Positions 10,234 to 19,319 of a DNA stretch of 64,000 bases are shown piece after piece. The notes beneath the pieces were generated by a model. It was not told the origin of the DNA. It saw only the letters and a list, made by a program, of their open reading frames with translations, and did not search any database. Source of the DNA: Bauldia litoralis (GTDB taxonomy: Bacteria > Pseudomonadota > Alphaproteobacteria > Rhizobiales > Kaistiaceae). A program made the translations under genes and the position numbers. Position 1 is the first letter of the stretch. Each line of letters starts with the position of its first letter. The stretch is taken from contig NZ_FMXQ01000001.1 of assembly GCF_900104485.1 (NCBI RefSeq), positions 496,001-560,000 on the forward strand, in the 5' to 3' direction.

Positions 10234-12120
10234 CTAGCCCAATGCCGCCGTCAGCAGCCGGCCGACCCGCGCCACGTGGTCGGCGGCGTTCTCGGGAGCC
10301 TCCCCGTCGAGGATGCGGGCCTCGCCGTAGAGGAGGACGGCTGCGTCCTCCAGCACCTCGGCGTGACCGCCGGCAGCGGCTTTCTCCGCCAGTCCCTTGA
10401 TCAACGCGTGTCCCGGGTTCAGTTCGAGAACCGGCGCGCCGCGCGGCATCGTCTGGTTCTGCGCCGACAGGATCTTCTCCAGTTGCCGGTCCGGGCCGCC
10501 GGCGCCGGCGACGAGGCAGACCGGGCTGGTGGTCAGCCGTGACGAGGCGCGGACGGCGCTGACGCGCTCGCCGAGCGCCTGCTGGAAGAGCGCCGCCAGC
10601 GTGCCGATGGCGCTTTCGCTCGCTGCGTCGGTCTCGGCTTCGCCCTCGGCGACCGGGATCGTGTCGAGCTCGGCCGAGCCTTGCGTCACCGACTGGAAAG
10701 GCTTGCCGTCGAAGCCGAGCGCAGTCCGCACCCAGAAGGCATCGACGGGATCGGCAAGCAGCAGAACCTCGATGCCGCGCCGGGCGAAGCCCTCGAGCTG
10801 CGGGCTGGCCTTGATCGCGTCGAGATCGTCACCGAGCGCGTAGTAGATCGCGGTCTGGTTTGGACGGAGGTCGGCGACATAGTCGGCCAGGCTACGCCAG
10901 CCGTCACCCTTTGTACTGCGGAAGCGGGCGATCTTGTAGATGCCGTCGCGGCGCTCGGCGTCCTCGTAGAGGCCTTCCTTGATGACCGCGCCGAAGGCCT
11001 CCCAGACCTTCTCGAAGGTCTCCGCTTCCTTCTCCGCCAGCTTGTCGAGGTCGGAGAGGATGCGATTCGTGACGCCCTTGCCGATCGCGTCGAGGATCGG
11101 GTTCTTCTGCAGCATCTCGCGGGACAGGTTGAGCGGCAGGTCCTCGGAATCGATGACGCCGCGGACGAAGCGCAGCCAGCCGGGGAGGATATCGGCCTCG
11201 TCGGTGATGTAAACCCGGCGGACATAGAGCTTGACCCGGCCCCGGCGCTCAGGATCGAAGAGGTCGAAGGGCTTCATCGACGGGACGAAGAGCAGGACCG
11301 AATATTCGTGCCGGCCCTCGGCCTTGTAGTGGATGGTGACGGCCGGCTCGTCATACTGGCCGCTGACATGGCCGTAGAACTCGTTGTATTCGCTCGTCTC
11401 GACCGCCGACTTCGCCTTGCGCCACAGGGCGCTGCCATCGGCCAGCGATTTCTCGCCAACGCCGTCGCCGCCGATGCGCAGGACGATCGGCACCGGGACA
11501 TGGGCCGAGTATTCCGCCACCACCCGTTCGATGGTCGCCTGCTCGGCGTAGGTCTTGGCCTCGTCGGTCAGGGTCAGGAGAACCCGCGTTCCCCGCGCCG
11601 GGGCTTCCTCGAGCGGAACCGGTTCGAGCTGGAACGTGCCGGCGCCATCCGACCACCAGCGCCAGGCTTCGTCCGAACCGGCCGGCCGCGACACGACCTC
11701 GACCGAGGAAGCGACCATGAAGGCGGAGTAGAAGCCGACGCCGAACTGGCCGATCAGCGCCGAACCGTCGCCGCCGGTCATGCCGTCGAGGAAGGCCTTG
11801 GTGCCGGAACGGGCGATGGTGCCGAGATTCTCGACGAGCTCGGTGCGATCCATGCCGATGCCGTTGTCGGCGATCGACAGCGTGCCACCATCCTTGTCGG
11901 CTGAAAGGACGATCTTGAAGTCGGGGTCGTCGCCGAGCAGGTCCGGCTGCTGCAGCGACTTCATCCGCAGCTTCTCGCAGGCGTCGGCGGCGTTAGAGAT
12001 CAACTCGCGCAGGAAGACATCGCGGTTCGAATAGACCGAATGCACCATCAGCGAGAGAAGCTTGGCGACCTCCGCCTCGAAGCGAAGGGTTTCGCCGCCC
12101 TGATCCTTTTGCTCAACCAT
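10234..12120 (-). CDS. htpG: Molecular chaperone HtpG (Hsp90)
   Basis: The 628-residue protein has the Hsp90 N-terminal ATPase signature (YSNRDVFLRELISNAADACEKLR), DNGIGMDR, GQFGVGFYSAFMV and the middle-domain stretch DSEDLPLNLSREMLQ. Length is normal for bacterial HtpG. It is a cytoplasmic ATP-dependent chaperone. I take the ATG at 12118-12120 (MVEQKDQGGETLRF); an upstream in-frame ATG at 12189 adds residues unlike the family. A candidate small RNA with a strong terminator lies just upstream on the same strand, so the htpG promoter is probably between 12121 and 12195. Confidence 0.97.
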   Translation of the reverse strand: MVEQKDQGGETLRFEAEVAKLLSLMVHSVYSNRDVFLRELISNAADACEKLRMKSLQQPDLLGDDPDFKIVLSADKDGGTLSIADNGIGMDRTELVENLGTIARSGTKAFLDGMTGGDGSALIGQFGVGFYSAFMVASSVEVVSRPAGSDEAWRWWSDGAGTFQLEPVPLEEAPARGTRVLLTLTDEAKTYAEQATIERVVAEYSAHVPVPIVLRIGGDGVGEKSLADGSALWRKAKSAVETSEYNEFYGHVSGQYDEPAVTIHYKAEGRHEYSVLLFVPSMKPFDLFDPERRGRVKLYVRRVYITDEADILPGWLRFVRGVIDSEDLPLNLSREMLQKNPILDAIGKGVTNRILSDLDKLAEKEAETFEKVWEAFGAVIKEGLYEDAERRDGIYKIARFRSTKGDGWRSLADYVADLRPNQTAIYYALGDDLDAIKASPQLEGFARRGIEVLLLADPVDAFWVRTALGFDGKPFQSVTQGSAELDTIPVAEGEAETDAASESAIGTLAALFQQALGERVSAVRASSRLTTSPVCLVAGAGGPDRQLEKILSAQNQTMPRGAPVLELNPGHALIKGLAEKAAAGGHAEVLEDAAVLLYGEARILDGEAPENAADHVARVGRLLTAALG

Positions 12121-12195
12121 CTTCGAAAATCCCGATACCGAAAGACAAACGTCGGCCGGTGATATCGCCGGTTGAGCGGCACGTTTCAAGGCGAT

Positions 12196-12233
12196 GAAAA
12201 AGAAAATGGCCGACGCGAGCGCCGGCCATTTTT
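12196..12233 (-). terminator. Rho-independent terminator of the small RNA
   Basis: On the minus strand AAAATGGCCG and CGGCCATTTT form a ten-base stem around a short GC-rich loop, followed by TTTTCTTTTTC. It is close to symmetric and could act on both strands, but no plus-strand gene precedes it. Confidence 0.65.
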
Positions 12234-12340
12234 TACCTCAGGGACACAAACACCAGGTGGTTCGGTCCTGCAAGAGACCCCGGGGGGCTGGGGGGCTGAG
12301 AATTACCGGTGCCTCCGCCGAACCGAACCGTCTGAGGTAA
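12196..12340 (-). ncRNA. Candidate structured small RNA upstream of htpG
   Basis: Read on the minus strand, a compact element starts with TTACCTCAG and closes with CTGAGGTAA (12340-12332 with 12242-12234), enclosing a second long-range stem, GGTTCGGTTC with GGACCGAACC, and a C-rich loop (CCCCCCAGCCCCCC). It is followed directly by a terminator hairpin. A promoter-like TTGACC - 17 bp - ATGCTG ends about six bases before it. No protein-coding frame is convincing. It does not contain the 4.5S RNA core or an obvious 6S fold. It could instead be a leader or attenuator, but the terminator sits before the htpG start. Confidence 0.5.
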
Positions 12341-12346
12341 CATTGA

Positions 12347-12375
12347 CAGCATCGCCGCCCAAAATGGCCGGTCAA
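12347..12375 (-). promoter_or_regulatory. Candidate promoter of the small RNA
   Basis: On the minus strand TTGACC (12375-12370) is followed by a 17-base spacer and ATGCTG (12352-12347). The predicted start falls at about 12340, exactly where the closing stem of the structured element begins. The -35 box is close to consensus; the -10 box is weak. Confidence 0.4.
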
Positions 12376-12523
12376 CGGCCGAATATGGGCGAAATCGTGA
12401 ATTCTGCGGAATCGCGGAATCGCGCGGAAATCCGCCGGAAAGCGGGGAAATTGCCGCCCGTTGAAGGGTTGCCATCATGCGCCGGTAGAGCGATCATGAC
12501 GGCTGGATGACGGAGGAGGGAAC

Positions 12524-12916
12524 ATGAGAGAGGTGGACGACGACGAGTCCTCCAGCGGCGGCGCCAGTGTTTTCGCTCTCGCCGCCCGGACTTCGCAACG
12601 CACCGCCCCGAACAGCCTGCCGGTCAGCTTCGATCGCAGGGAACTCAACCAGATCCTCAGGGTCTATGGCCGCAAGGTCGCCGACGGCGGCTGGCGGGAC
12701 TACGCCATCGACCATCTCAGGGAACGGGCGGTCTTCTCGATCTTCCGCCGTACCTCCGAGGTGCCGCTCTACCAGATCGTCAAGCAGCCCAAGCTTGCCC
12801 GCCGCCAGGGCGCCTATTCGCTGGTCGCCGCCAGCGGCCAGATCCTCAAGCGCGGCCACGACCTCGCCAATGTGCTGCGGGTGATCGACAAGCCGGCGCT
12901 GCGGGTCGTCGCCTGA
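12524..12916 (+). CDS. DUF2794 domain protein
   Basis: The 130-residue soluble protein has the DUF2794 pattern, PVSFDRRELNQILRVYGRKVADGGWRDYAIDHL then AVFSIFRRTSEVPLYQIVKQPKLA. The family is conserved in alphaproteobacteria and has no assigned function. A GGAGGAGGGAAC run before the ATG at 12524 is a strong ribosome binding site. The gene converges on the Bax inhibitor-1 family gene, with a terminator in the gap. Confidence 0.88.
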   Translation: MREVDDDESSSGGASVFALAARTSQRTAPNSLPVSFDRRELNQILRVYGRKVADGGWRDYAIDHLRERAVFSIFRRTSEVPLYQIVKQPKLARRQGAYSLVAASGQILKRGHDLANVLRVIDKPALRVVA

Positions 12917-12965
12917 CGACAAGGCGCCGGCCCGCTGGCGCACCAGCCCCCCGAACGATCGACAA

Positions 12966-12997
12966 ACGAAAAAGGGCGCGGCCGAGGCCGCGCCCTT
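12966..12997 (-). terminator. Terminator for the Bax inhibitor-1 family gene
   Basis: AAGGGCGCGGC (12972-12982) pairs with GCCGCGCCCTT (12987-12997) across a four-base loop, and on the minus strand the stem is followed by a run of T (TTTTTCG). It lies between the ends of two convergent genes and best serves the minus-strand gene ending at 13023. Confidence 0.85.
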
Positions 12998-13022
12998 GAT
13001 CCTGGACTGAAGCGCTGTCGGC

Positions 13023-13799
13023 CTAGTTACGGTTGCCGAAGAGCTGCAGCATGAACAGGAAGATGTTGATGAAGTCGAGATAGAGGCGCAGCGCCCCCAT
13101 GATCGCCTTCCGGCCGGCAACGGTGCCGTCGTCGTTGACGTAGTACATCTCCTTGATCTTCTGCGTGTCGTAGGCGGTGAGGCCGACGAAGATCAGGACG
13201 CCGATCGCCGAGACGGCGAAGCCGAGCGCGCTGGACTGCAGGAAGATGTTGACCACCATCGCGATGATCAGGCCGATCAGGCCCATCATCAGGAAGGAGC
13301 CCATCCCGGTCAGGTCACGCTTGGTGGTGTAGCCCCACAAGCTCATCGCGCCAAAGGTGCCGGCGGCGATGAAGAAGACCTGCGTGATGCTCGTCGCCGT
13401 GTAGACCACGAAGATCGACGACAGCGAGATGCCGAGCAGCGCCGCGAAGACCCAGAAGGTCATCTGGGCGGCGGCTACGCTCATCTTCTGGATGCGGAAG
13501 CTCAGGAAAAACACCAGACCGAGCGGCGCCAGCATGATCACCCACTGCAGCGGCGAGGTGAAGATCGCCGTACCGAGCGACGTCAGGTACATGCCCTGGC
13601 CGACCTGATAGGCGGTCGGCGTATTGGTCACCGCAAGTGAAAACGTTCCGAGCGCGAACACGCCGGTCAGGGCCAGGCCCATGACCATGTAGTTGTAGAC
13701 GCGCAGCATGTGGGCCCGAAGGCCCTCGTCGATACCGGCAGCGGTTCGGTCGACTGTCGTCGTGCCGTAGCGTGCCGACCCGTTGTCGTAATTAGCCAT
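13023..13799 (-). CDS. Bax inhibitor-1 (YccA/YbhL) family membrane protein
   Basis: The 258-residue protein has a short soluble N-terminus and seven hydrophobic helices. Family marks include LRVYNYMVMGLALTGV in the first helix region, the segment GLTAYDTQKIKEMYY, and GALRLYLDFINIFLFMLQL at the end. These proteins are inner membrane ion-channel-like or protease-modulating proteins (YccA, YbhL in E. coli); the exact role here is unknown. The start MANYDNGSARYG at 13797-13799 is chosen over an ATG 36 bases upstream. A terminator follows the gene. Confidence 0.93.
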   Translation of the reverse strand: MANYDNGSARYGTTTVDRTAAGIDEGLRAHMLRVYNYMVMGLALTGVFALGTFSLAVTNTPTAYQVGQGMYLTSLGTAIFTSPLQWVIMLAPLGLVFFLSFRIQKMSVAAAQMTFWVFAALLGISLSSIFVVYTATSITQVFFIAAGTFGAMSLWGYTTKRDLTGMGSFLMMGLIGLIIAMVVNIFLQSSALGFAVSAIGVLIFVGLTAYDTQKIKEMYYVNDDGTVAGRKAIMGALRLYLDFINIFLFMLQLFGNRN

Positions 13800-13934
13800 G
13801 GAATTCGGTTCCTCTCTCAGCCTTGGCCGGGCCACGCCCGAACCTTACAGACTTGGCAATCAATATGGGGCCAGAGCGAAAGGCAAACAAGGGCCCTTCG
13901 ACAGCCTCCGACTGAACCGGGTAAACGCTTTTCC

Positions 13935-16538
13935 TTACAAATTCCGCAAGACGGGCGCGGCTTTCTGGCCAAGCACCCGCCACGTCCCGGCCAGACCGAA
14001 GACGAGGGTCAGCACCAGCGCCAGCGCCGCCGCCCCGAGCGCCGGCACGGGCAGGAAGGCGAAGGGCACGTCCATGATCGCGCCGAGAACGAACCAGGCG
14101 GCGATCGAGCCGGCGACAAGGCCGAAAATCGCGGTCGCGGCGCCGAGCAGCAGGAATTCGAGGGCAAAGGCCCCGATCAGCTTGCCGCGGGTCGCCCCCA
14201 GCGTCTTGAGCACCACCGCATCATGGACCCGGCGCCGGCTGCCGGCCGCGAAAGCGCCGCCGAGGACGAGCATCGAGGCAAGCAGCGTCACCGCCGAAGC
14301 GCCGCGGACGGCCCAGCCGATCTGGCTGACGATATCGGTGGCGGTTTCCAGCGCTTCCTTGACCCGGATCACCGTGATCGCCGGCAGCGCGTCGACCACT
14401 CCCTTGAGGAAGGCAAGCTCCTGCTCGTCGGTGCCGCCGTCCGGATAGGCAAGGGTGGCGAGACTGGTGAAGGGGGCGCCGCGAAGGGCATTCGGCGAGA
14501 AGATCATCACCGAATTCATCGACAGCGACTGCCAGTTGATCGTCCTGAGACTGGTGATTTCGGCGGTGATCTCGCGACCGAGGACATTGACGGTGATGCT
14601 GTCGCCGATCCCGATTCGCAGCTCTTCGGCGATTTCGGCGCCGAAGGACACCAGTGGCGGCCCGTCATAGTCGGCCGGCCACCATTCGCCGGCGGTCAGG
14701 TCGTTATTGTCCGGCTGGGTCGCCGAGTAGGTGATGCCGCGGTCGCCGCGCAGCACCCAGCGCGCTTCCGGATCGATCTCAGCCTCTTCGGCCGGGATGC
14801 CGGCCAGTTGGGTGATCCGCCCGCGCAGCATCGGCTGCATTTCGAGTTCCGCGTCCGGTTCGTTCTCCGCGACGAATGTGCGCAGGGCATCGGCCTCCGG
14901 GCCCTGGATGTCGAGGAAGAAGAAGCTCGGCGCGGTCTTCGGGATGGTGCCGAAAAGTTCGCGGCGGAAATTGCCGTCAATCAGCACCAGCGACACAAGC
15001 AGCGTCAGCCCGAGCCCCAGCGACATGACAATGGCCGGTGTCAGCGCGCCGGGCCGGTGGATGTTTCCAATGGCGAGGCGAACCGAGGTCGAGCGGACCC
15101 GCGGTGCGCGCCGGGCCAGGGCGGTGACCCCGAGGGCGACGAAGCGCAGCATGACAAAAGCCGCCGCCGCGCCGCCGACGAAGACCGCGGCGATGCGTCG
15201 GTCAAAGGCGAGGCCGATCGCCAGACCAGCGAGCACCAGCAGAGCGACGGCGACCGCGACGAGATAGACGGTCGGCGGCCGCTTCTGGATCGGCGCGACC
15301 GAGTCACGGAACAGCGCGCTGGGACTGACCTGCCGGGTCCGGCCGAGCGGGTAGAGGGCAAAGGCAAACGCGGTGAGGAAGCCATAAACCGCTGCCATCA
15401 GCAGGTCGATTGGATAGAGGCCCGCGATATCGACAGGGACGAAGCCGGACAGGAGGGGGCCGGCAATAAAGGGAATCGCGGCCCCGAGCCCCAAGCCGAC
15501 CGCAATACCGACACCGGCGATGATCATGATCTCGATCAGGTAGACGACGACCGGCAACTCGGCCGGGGCGCCAAGGCATTTCAGCGTGGCGATGACGTCG
15601 CGCTTGCCCTCGAGATAGCTCGACACCGCGTTGGCGACACCGACCCCGCCGACGACCAGCGCCGTGAGACCGATCAGGGTCAGGAACTCGGCGAAACGGC
15701 GGATATTGGTGTTGAGCGATGGTGCCGCCTCGGCGCGGGTCCGCACCCGCCATGCGGCATCGGGGAAAGCCTCCGGGATCGACTCGGCGGCCTCGGTGAC
15801 GGCGCCGTCACCGGGTCGTCCGGAGAGCAGGATGCGGTAGTTCCAGTTGGCGAGCGATCCCGGCTGGACCAGTTCGGTCGCCCCGAGGACATCCTGGCTG
15901 ACCATCAGCCGCGGCCCGAAGGAGAAGCCGTCCGACAGCCGGTCCGGCTCCTTGGCGATGACCCCGCGCAGGACGATCTCGGCCTCGCCGAGCTTCAGCA
16001 CGTCGCCCACCGCCACGTCGGCGCGGGTGAGGAATTCCGCTTCGGCGACGGCGCCGAACATGCCGTCGGACTCTGCCAGCAGCGATGCGAGGTCGCCGCC
16101 ACCCTCGACATCGAGCGTCCCGACCAGCGGATACGCATTGTCGATCGCCTTGAGTTCGACCAGCGCCGGACTCTCGCCGTCGAGACCCCGGGCGATCGCC
16201 CGCAGCGTCGCCACTTCCGAGACCGCACCGAGACTTTCGAAATAGGCGCGCTCTTCCTCGGTCGCCTGGTACTGGATCAGCCTGACCGAGAGGTCGCCGC
16301 CAAGGATGGCCTGCCCCTCGCGGGCGAGGCCATCGGTCATGCCACGGGCGACCGAGCCGACCCCGGCGATCGTCGCGACGCCGAGAATGATGCAGGCGAG
16401 GAAGACGCCGAAGCCGCGCAGGCCGCCGCGCAGTTCGCGCACCGCGAAACGCGACGCGACGCGGAGGCCGGGCCGGTTGGCCGGGGTCCGCGCGAGGGAG
16501 CCTTGCGCCGCGAGCGCGTCGGTCGTTGCCGAGGCCAT
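13935..16538 (-). CDS. ABC transporter permease, YbbP-like (two FtsX domains)
   Basis: The 867-residue protein has an N-terminal helix, a large periplasmic region, three helices near the middle, a second periplasmic region and a final group of helices. This is the duplicated FtsX/MacB layout of YbbP. Its partner ATPase ends four bases upstream and a TesA-like esterase is divergent, the same trio as E. coli tesA-ybbA-ybbP. The complex probably moves lipids or hydrophobic molecules across the inner membrane; the substrate is not established. Confidence 0.9.
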   Translation of the reverse strand: MASATTDALAAQGSLARTPANRPGLRVASRFAVRELRGGLRGFGVFLACIILGVATIAGVGSVARGMTDGLAREGQAILGGDLSVRLIQYQATEEERAYFESLGAVSEVATLRAIARGLDGESPALVELKAIDNAYPLVGTLDVEGGGDLASLLAESDGMFGAVAEAEFLTRADVAVGDVLKLGEAEIVLRGVIAKEPDRLSDGFSFGPRLMVSQDVLGATELVQPGSLANWNYRILLSGRPGDGAVTEAAESIPEAFPDAAWRVRTRAEAAPSLNTNIRRFAEFLTLIGLTALVVGGVGVANAVSSYLEGKRDVIATLKCLGAPAELPVVVYLIEIMIIAGVGIAVGLGLGAAIPFIAGPLLSGFVPVDIAGLYPIDLLMAAVYGFLTAFAFALYPLGRTRQVSPSALFRDSVAPIQKRPPTVYLVAVAVALLVLAGLAIGLAFDRRIAAVFVGGAAAAFVMLRFVALGVTALARRAPRVRSTSVRLAIGNIHRPGALTPAIVMSLGLGLTLLVSLVLIDGNFRRELFGTIPKTAPSFFFLDIQGPEADALRTFVAENEPDAELEMQPMLRGRITQLAGIPAEEAEIDPEARWVLRGDRGITYSATQPDNNDLTAGEWWPADYDGPPLVSFGAEIAEELRIGIGDSITVNVLGREITAEITSLRTINWQSLSMNSVMIFSPNALRGAPFTSLATLAYPDGGTDEQELAFLKGVVDALPAITVIRVKEALETATDIVSQIGWAVRGASAVTLLASMLVLGGAFAAGSRRRVHDAVVLKTLGATRGKLIGAFALEFLLLGAATAIFGLVAGSIAAWFVLGAIMDVPFAFLPVPALGAAALALVLTLVFGLAGTWRVLGQKAAPVLRNL

Positions 16539-16542
16539 GCGC

Positions 16543-17256
16543 TCAGGAACTCATCGCGAGTTCGGCCGCCGGCCGCTCGCGGGCGCCGTCATCGACGATG
16601 CGTCCCGACTGGAGACGCACCACCCGGCTCGACCGTTCGGCCAGTCCCGGGTCGTGGGTCACCAGCACCAGGGTCGTGCCGCGCCGGGCGCCTGCCTCGA
16701 AGAGCAGATCGGCGATCATCTTGCCGTTGGCGCCATCGAGATTGCCGGTCGGCTCGTCGGCGAGGAGCAGCGCCGGTCGTGGCACCAGGGCGCGGGCAAT
16801 CGCCACGCGCTGCTGCTCGCCACCGGAAAGCTCCGCCGGATAATGGGTGATGCGGTCGCCGAGGCCGACATCCGCGAGTTCGGCTTCCGCCCGCTCGAAG
16901 GCGTCCTTCTCGCCGGCCAGTTCGAGCGGAACGGCGACATTCTCCAGCGCGGTCATGTTGGGGATCAGGTGGAAGGACTGGAAGACGATGCCGACGGATC
17001 GGCCGCGGATCCGGGCGAGATCGTCCTCGCCAAGCCGGGTGATGTCGGTGCCCTCGATCGCGACCTGGCCGGAATCCGGCCGCTCAAGACCGGCCATCGC
17101 CATCAGCAGCGTCGACTTGCCGCTGCCGGAGGGCCCGACAAGGCTCAGCGATTCGCCGGCTTCGACCTCGAGGTCGATCCCCTTGAGGACGTGCACCTCG
17201 CTGGCACCCGAGCCGAGCCGAATGTGCAGATCCTTGCAAAGGATGACTGTTCCCAT
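16543..17256 (-). CDS. ABC transporter ATP-binding protein, YbbA/LolD-like
   Basis: The protein (about 237 residues from the ATG at 17254-17256) has Walker A GPSGSGKST, the LolD-type LSGGEQQRVAIARALV signature, Walker B ALLLADEPTGNLD and a histidine switch in LVTHDPG. It is the ATPase of the FtsX-type exporter encoded four bases downstream. An upstream in-frame ATG at 17307 adds residues without family character. The promoter is shared with, and divergent from, the esterase gene starting at 17322. Confidence 0.92.
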   Translation of the reverse strand: MGTVILCKDLHIRLGSGASEVHVLKGIDLEVEAGESLSLVGPSGSGKSTLLMAMAGLERPDSGQVAIEGTDITRLGEDDLARIRGRSVGIVFQSFHLIPNMTALENVAVPLELAGEKDAFERAEAELADVGLGDRITHYPAELSGGEQQRVAIARALVPRPALLLADEPTGNLDGANGKMIADLLFEAGARRGTTLVLVTHDPGLAERSSRVVRLQSGRIVDDGARERPAAELAMSS

Positions 17257-17321
17257 CACGCAACGCGCCCCATATGTCTGTGCAGTCCTCGCGAACAAGT
17301 GCCTCATATGGTGGAGTTACC

Positions 17322-17996
17322 GTGTCGATCCAGCCCTTTCCCTTCCTTCTCGCGCTTTCGATCGCCGCGGCAGCGCCGGCAGCGGCCGAACCGATGCGGA
17401 TCGTCGCGCTCGGCGACAGCCTGACCGCCGGCTACGGGCTTGACGCCGAGGCTGCTTTTCCGGTGCGCCTCGAACGGGCGCTGCAGGAGCGTGGCCATGA
17501 CGTGGTCATCATCAATGGCGGCGTATCCGGCGACACCGCCAGCGACGGCCTTGCCCGGCTCGACTGGTCGATCGGCCCGGACGCCGACGCTGTGATCGTC
17601 GAACTTGGCGCCAACGATGCGCTTCGCGGCGTCGATCCGGCGATAACCCGCCAGGCGCTCGACGAACTGGTCCGCAATCTCGATGAGCGCGGCCTGCCAG
17701 TGCTGTTGGCGGGAATGGTGGCGCCGCCCAACCTCGGCCGGGAATATGGCGAGGCCTTTGACACGATCTACGCCGATCTCTCCGAGCAGTATGATGCCCT
17801 GCTCTACCCGTTCTTCCTTGATGGCGTCGCCGCCGAGGCCGACCTCAACCAGCCGGACGGCATTCACCCGACCGCCGAGGGCGTCGACATCATCGTCGAG
17901 CGGATCCTGCCCTCTGTCGAGGGACTGATCGAGCGGATTGGCGCCCCGACCCAATCAGGGGCTTTACAGCCAGCCGGACAAGGACCGATCCTGTAG
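17322..17996 (+). CDS. tesA: TesA-like periplasmic arylesterase / lysophospholipase (SGNH hydrolase)
   Basis: The SGNH blocks are all present: GDSLTAGYG with the catalytic serine, GGVSGDTASDG, ELGANDALRG and DGIHPTAEG with the Asp-His pair. From the GTG at 17322 the protein has a signal peptide ending near PAAAEP and 224 residues, and GGTGGAG-like sequence precedes it at suitable spacing. TesA enzymes hydrolyse acyl esters, thioesters and lysophospholipids in the periplasm. Divergence from the YbbA/YbbP pair supports a shared lipid-related role. Confidence 0.93.
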   Translation: MSIQPFPFLLALSIAAAAPAAAEPMRIVALGDSLTAGYGLDAEAAFPVRLERALQERGHDVVIINGGVSGDTASDGLARLDWSIGPDADAVIVELGANDALRGVDPAITRQALDELVRNLDERGLPVLLAGMVAPPNLGREYGEAFDTIYADLSEQYDALLYPFFLDGVAAEADLNQPDGIHPTAEGVDIIVERILPSVEGLIERIGAPTQSGALQPAGQGPIL

Positions 17997-18019
17997 GTGA
18001 TTCGCGATGGAGGTGACTC

Positions 18020-18604
18020 ATGCCGCGCTTGTTTACCGGCATCGAAATCCCCGCTGAAATCAGTGAGCGCCTGGCGCTCCTTCGCGGCGGTATTCCGGGC
18101 GCCCGCTGGATCGACAAGGAAAACTACCACCTGACGCTCCGCTTCATCGGCGATGTCGATTATTCGATCGCCAACGATGTCGCCGAGGCGCTCGGGCGCG
18201 TCGATCGCTACCCCCTGACGCTGACCATCGACGGCATCGGCTCGTTGGGGACGCGCAAGCCCCATTCGATCGTTGCCCGGGTCCAGCCGACCCGGCCGCT
18301 TCTCGAATTGCAGGCCGAGCAGGAAAGGCTGATGCAGCGGCTGGGATTGCCGGCCGAGCAGCGGAAGTTCAGCCCGCATATCACGCTGGCCCGGATTCGC
18401 GGCGCCAATGGACGCGACCTTGCCGACTATCTCTACCTGCGCGGCGGCCTGGTCTCCCGGCCCTTCGAGGTCACCCGCTTCGTCCTCTTCTCGGCGCGCG
18501 ATTCGATCGGCGGCGGCCCCTATATCGCCGAGGAGGCCTACCCGCTGATGCGGCAGGCGCCGGCCAATGACGGAGGCTTCGATGGCCGCGCCGCTAGCGC
18601 CTGA
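18020..18604 (+). CDS. thpR: RNA 2',3'-cyclic phosphodiesterase ThpR (2H family)
   Basis: The 194-residue protein begins [13 protein letters not shown] and has two HxT motifs, HLTLRF and HITLAR, the catalytic histidines of the 2H phosphoesterase fold. ThpR (formerly 2'-5' RNA ligase) opens 2',3'-cyclic phosphates on RNA ends. Length is typical. GGAGGTGACTC precedes the ATG, a strong ribosome binding site. The 3' end overlaps the pterin dehydratase gene, so the two are cotranscribed. Confidence 0.94.
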   Translation: MPRLFTGIEIPAEISERLALLRGGIPGARWIDKENYHLTLRFIGDVDYSIANDVAEALGRVDRYPLTLTIDGIGSLGTRKPHSIVARVQPTRPLLELQAEQERLMQRLGLPAEQRKFSPHITLARIRGANGRDLADYLYLRGGLVSRPFEVTRFVLFSARDSIGGGPYIAEEAYPLMRQAPANDGGFDGRAASA

Positions 18605-18875
18605 CGAACGCGACGCAGCGGTTGCCGGCCTCATTGGCTGGGCGGTGAGCGCCGACGGCAAGGCCATCGCCCGGACCTTCAAGTTCGGCGATTTCGTCGA
18701 GGCTTTCGGGTTCATGGCCAAGGTGGCGCTGGCCGCCGAGAAGATCGACCATCATCCCGACTGGTCGAACAGCTACAACCGGGTCGAAATCTCCCTCACC
18801 AGCCATGACGCCGGCGGCGTGACCCGCCGCGACATCGACCTTGCCGGGACGATCGACCGGCTCGCCGGAGCCTGA
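18582..18875 (+). CDS. 4a-hydroxytetrahydrobiopterin dehydratase (pterin-4a-carbinolamine dehydratase)
   Basis: The 97-residue protein has the PCD motif [29 protein letters not shown], with the catalytic histidine pair and H after the beta strand. It dehydrates 4a-hydroxytetrahydrobiopterin during pterin recycling, although many bacteria with the gene lack phenylalanine hydroxylase nearby, as here. I use the ATG at 18582 because GGAGG lies at 18572-18576 with five-base spacing; the start lies inside the end of thpR. Confidence 0.93.
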   Translation: MAAPLAPDERDAAVAGLIGWAVSADGKAIARTFKFGDFVEAFGFMAKVALAAEKIDHHPDWSNSYNRVEISLTSHDAGGVTRRDIDLAGTIDRLAGA

Positions 18876-18935
18876 ACCGTTGCACGAACGCCGCCGCAGC
18901 CCCATCTCGTGGGTGAAACCGAGGGAGACGACGCG

Positions 18936-19319
18936 GTGAACGAAGTTCTTTACGGCGAAATCCTGGGTCCCGAGGACGACGACCGCCGCGAAAAGCGCGT
19001 GCGGAGCAAGTTCTGGGGGACCATCCGCAAGGCGGCGCGGGCGATTCCGTTCCTTGACGAGGTTGTTGCCGCCTATTATTGCGCCCTCGACCCGGCGACG
19101 CCGCCGCGCGTCAAGGGGACGATTCTCGCCGCCCTCGCCTATTTCGTCCTACCGATCGACGCGGTGCCTGATCTTCTGGTCGGCGTCGGCTTCACGGATG
19201 ACATAACCGTGCTGCTCGCCGCCTTGTCGATCGTCCGGGCGCATATCACTCCGGCGCACCGCAAGGCCGCCAGCGACGCCCTCGCCGACGAGGAACCGAG
19301 CTGGCCCGGCGGGCGCTGA
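18936..19319 (+). CDS. YkvA family (DUF1232) membrane-associated protein
   Basis: The 127-residue protein contains the DUF1232 core AALAYFVLPIDAVPDLLVGVGFTDDITVLLAAL, in which PIDAVPD is the family signature, preceded by KFWGTIRKAARAIPFLDEVVAAYY. The family is small, often with one or two membrane segments, and of unknown function. The GTG at 18936 has GAGGGAG upstream at good spacing; an in-frame GTG at 18909 would add nine residues. Confidence 0.85.
   Translation: MNEVLYGEILGPEDDDRREKRVRSKFWGTIRKAARAIPFLDEVVAAYYCALDPATPPRVKGTILAALAYFVLPIDAVPDLLVGVGFTDDITVLLAALSIVRAHITPAHRKAASDALADEEPSWPGGR

Noticed and set aside
12196-12340. The structured element as 4.5S, 6S or tmRNA
   Set aside because: It lacks the 4.5S GGAAGCAGC-type core, is short for 6S, and has no tmRNA tag frame or tRNA-like acceptor arm.
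13710-16850. A 1046-codon frame antisense to the YbbP-like permease
   Set aside because: Low-complexity charged product with no domain; the permease on the other strand has a clear fold and partner gene.
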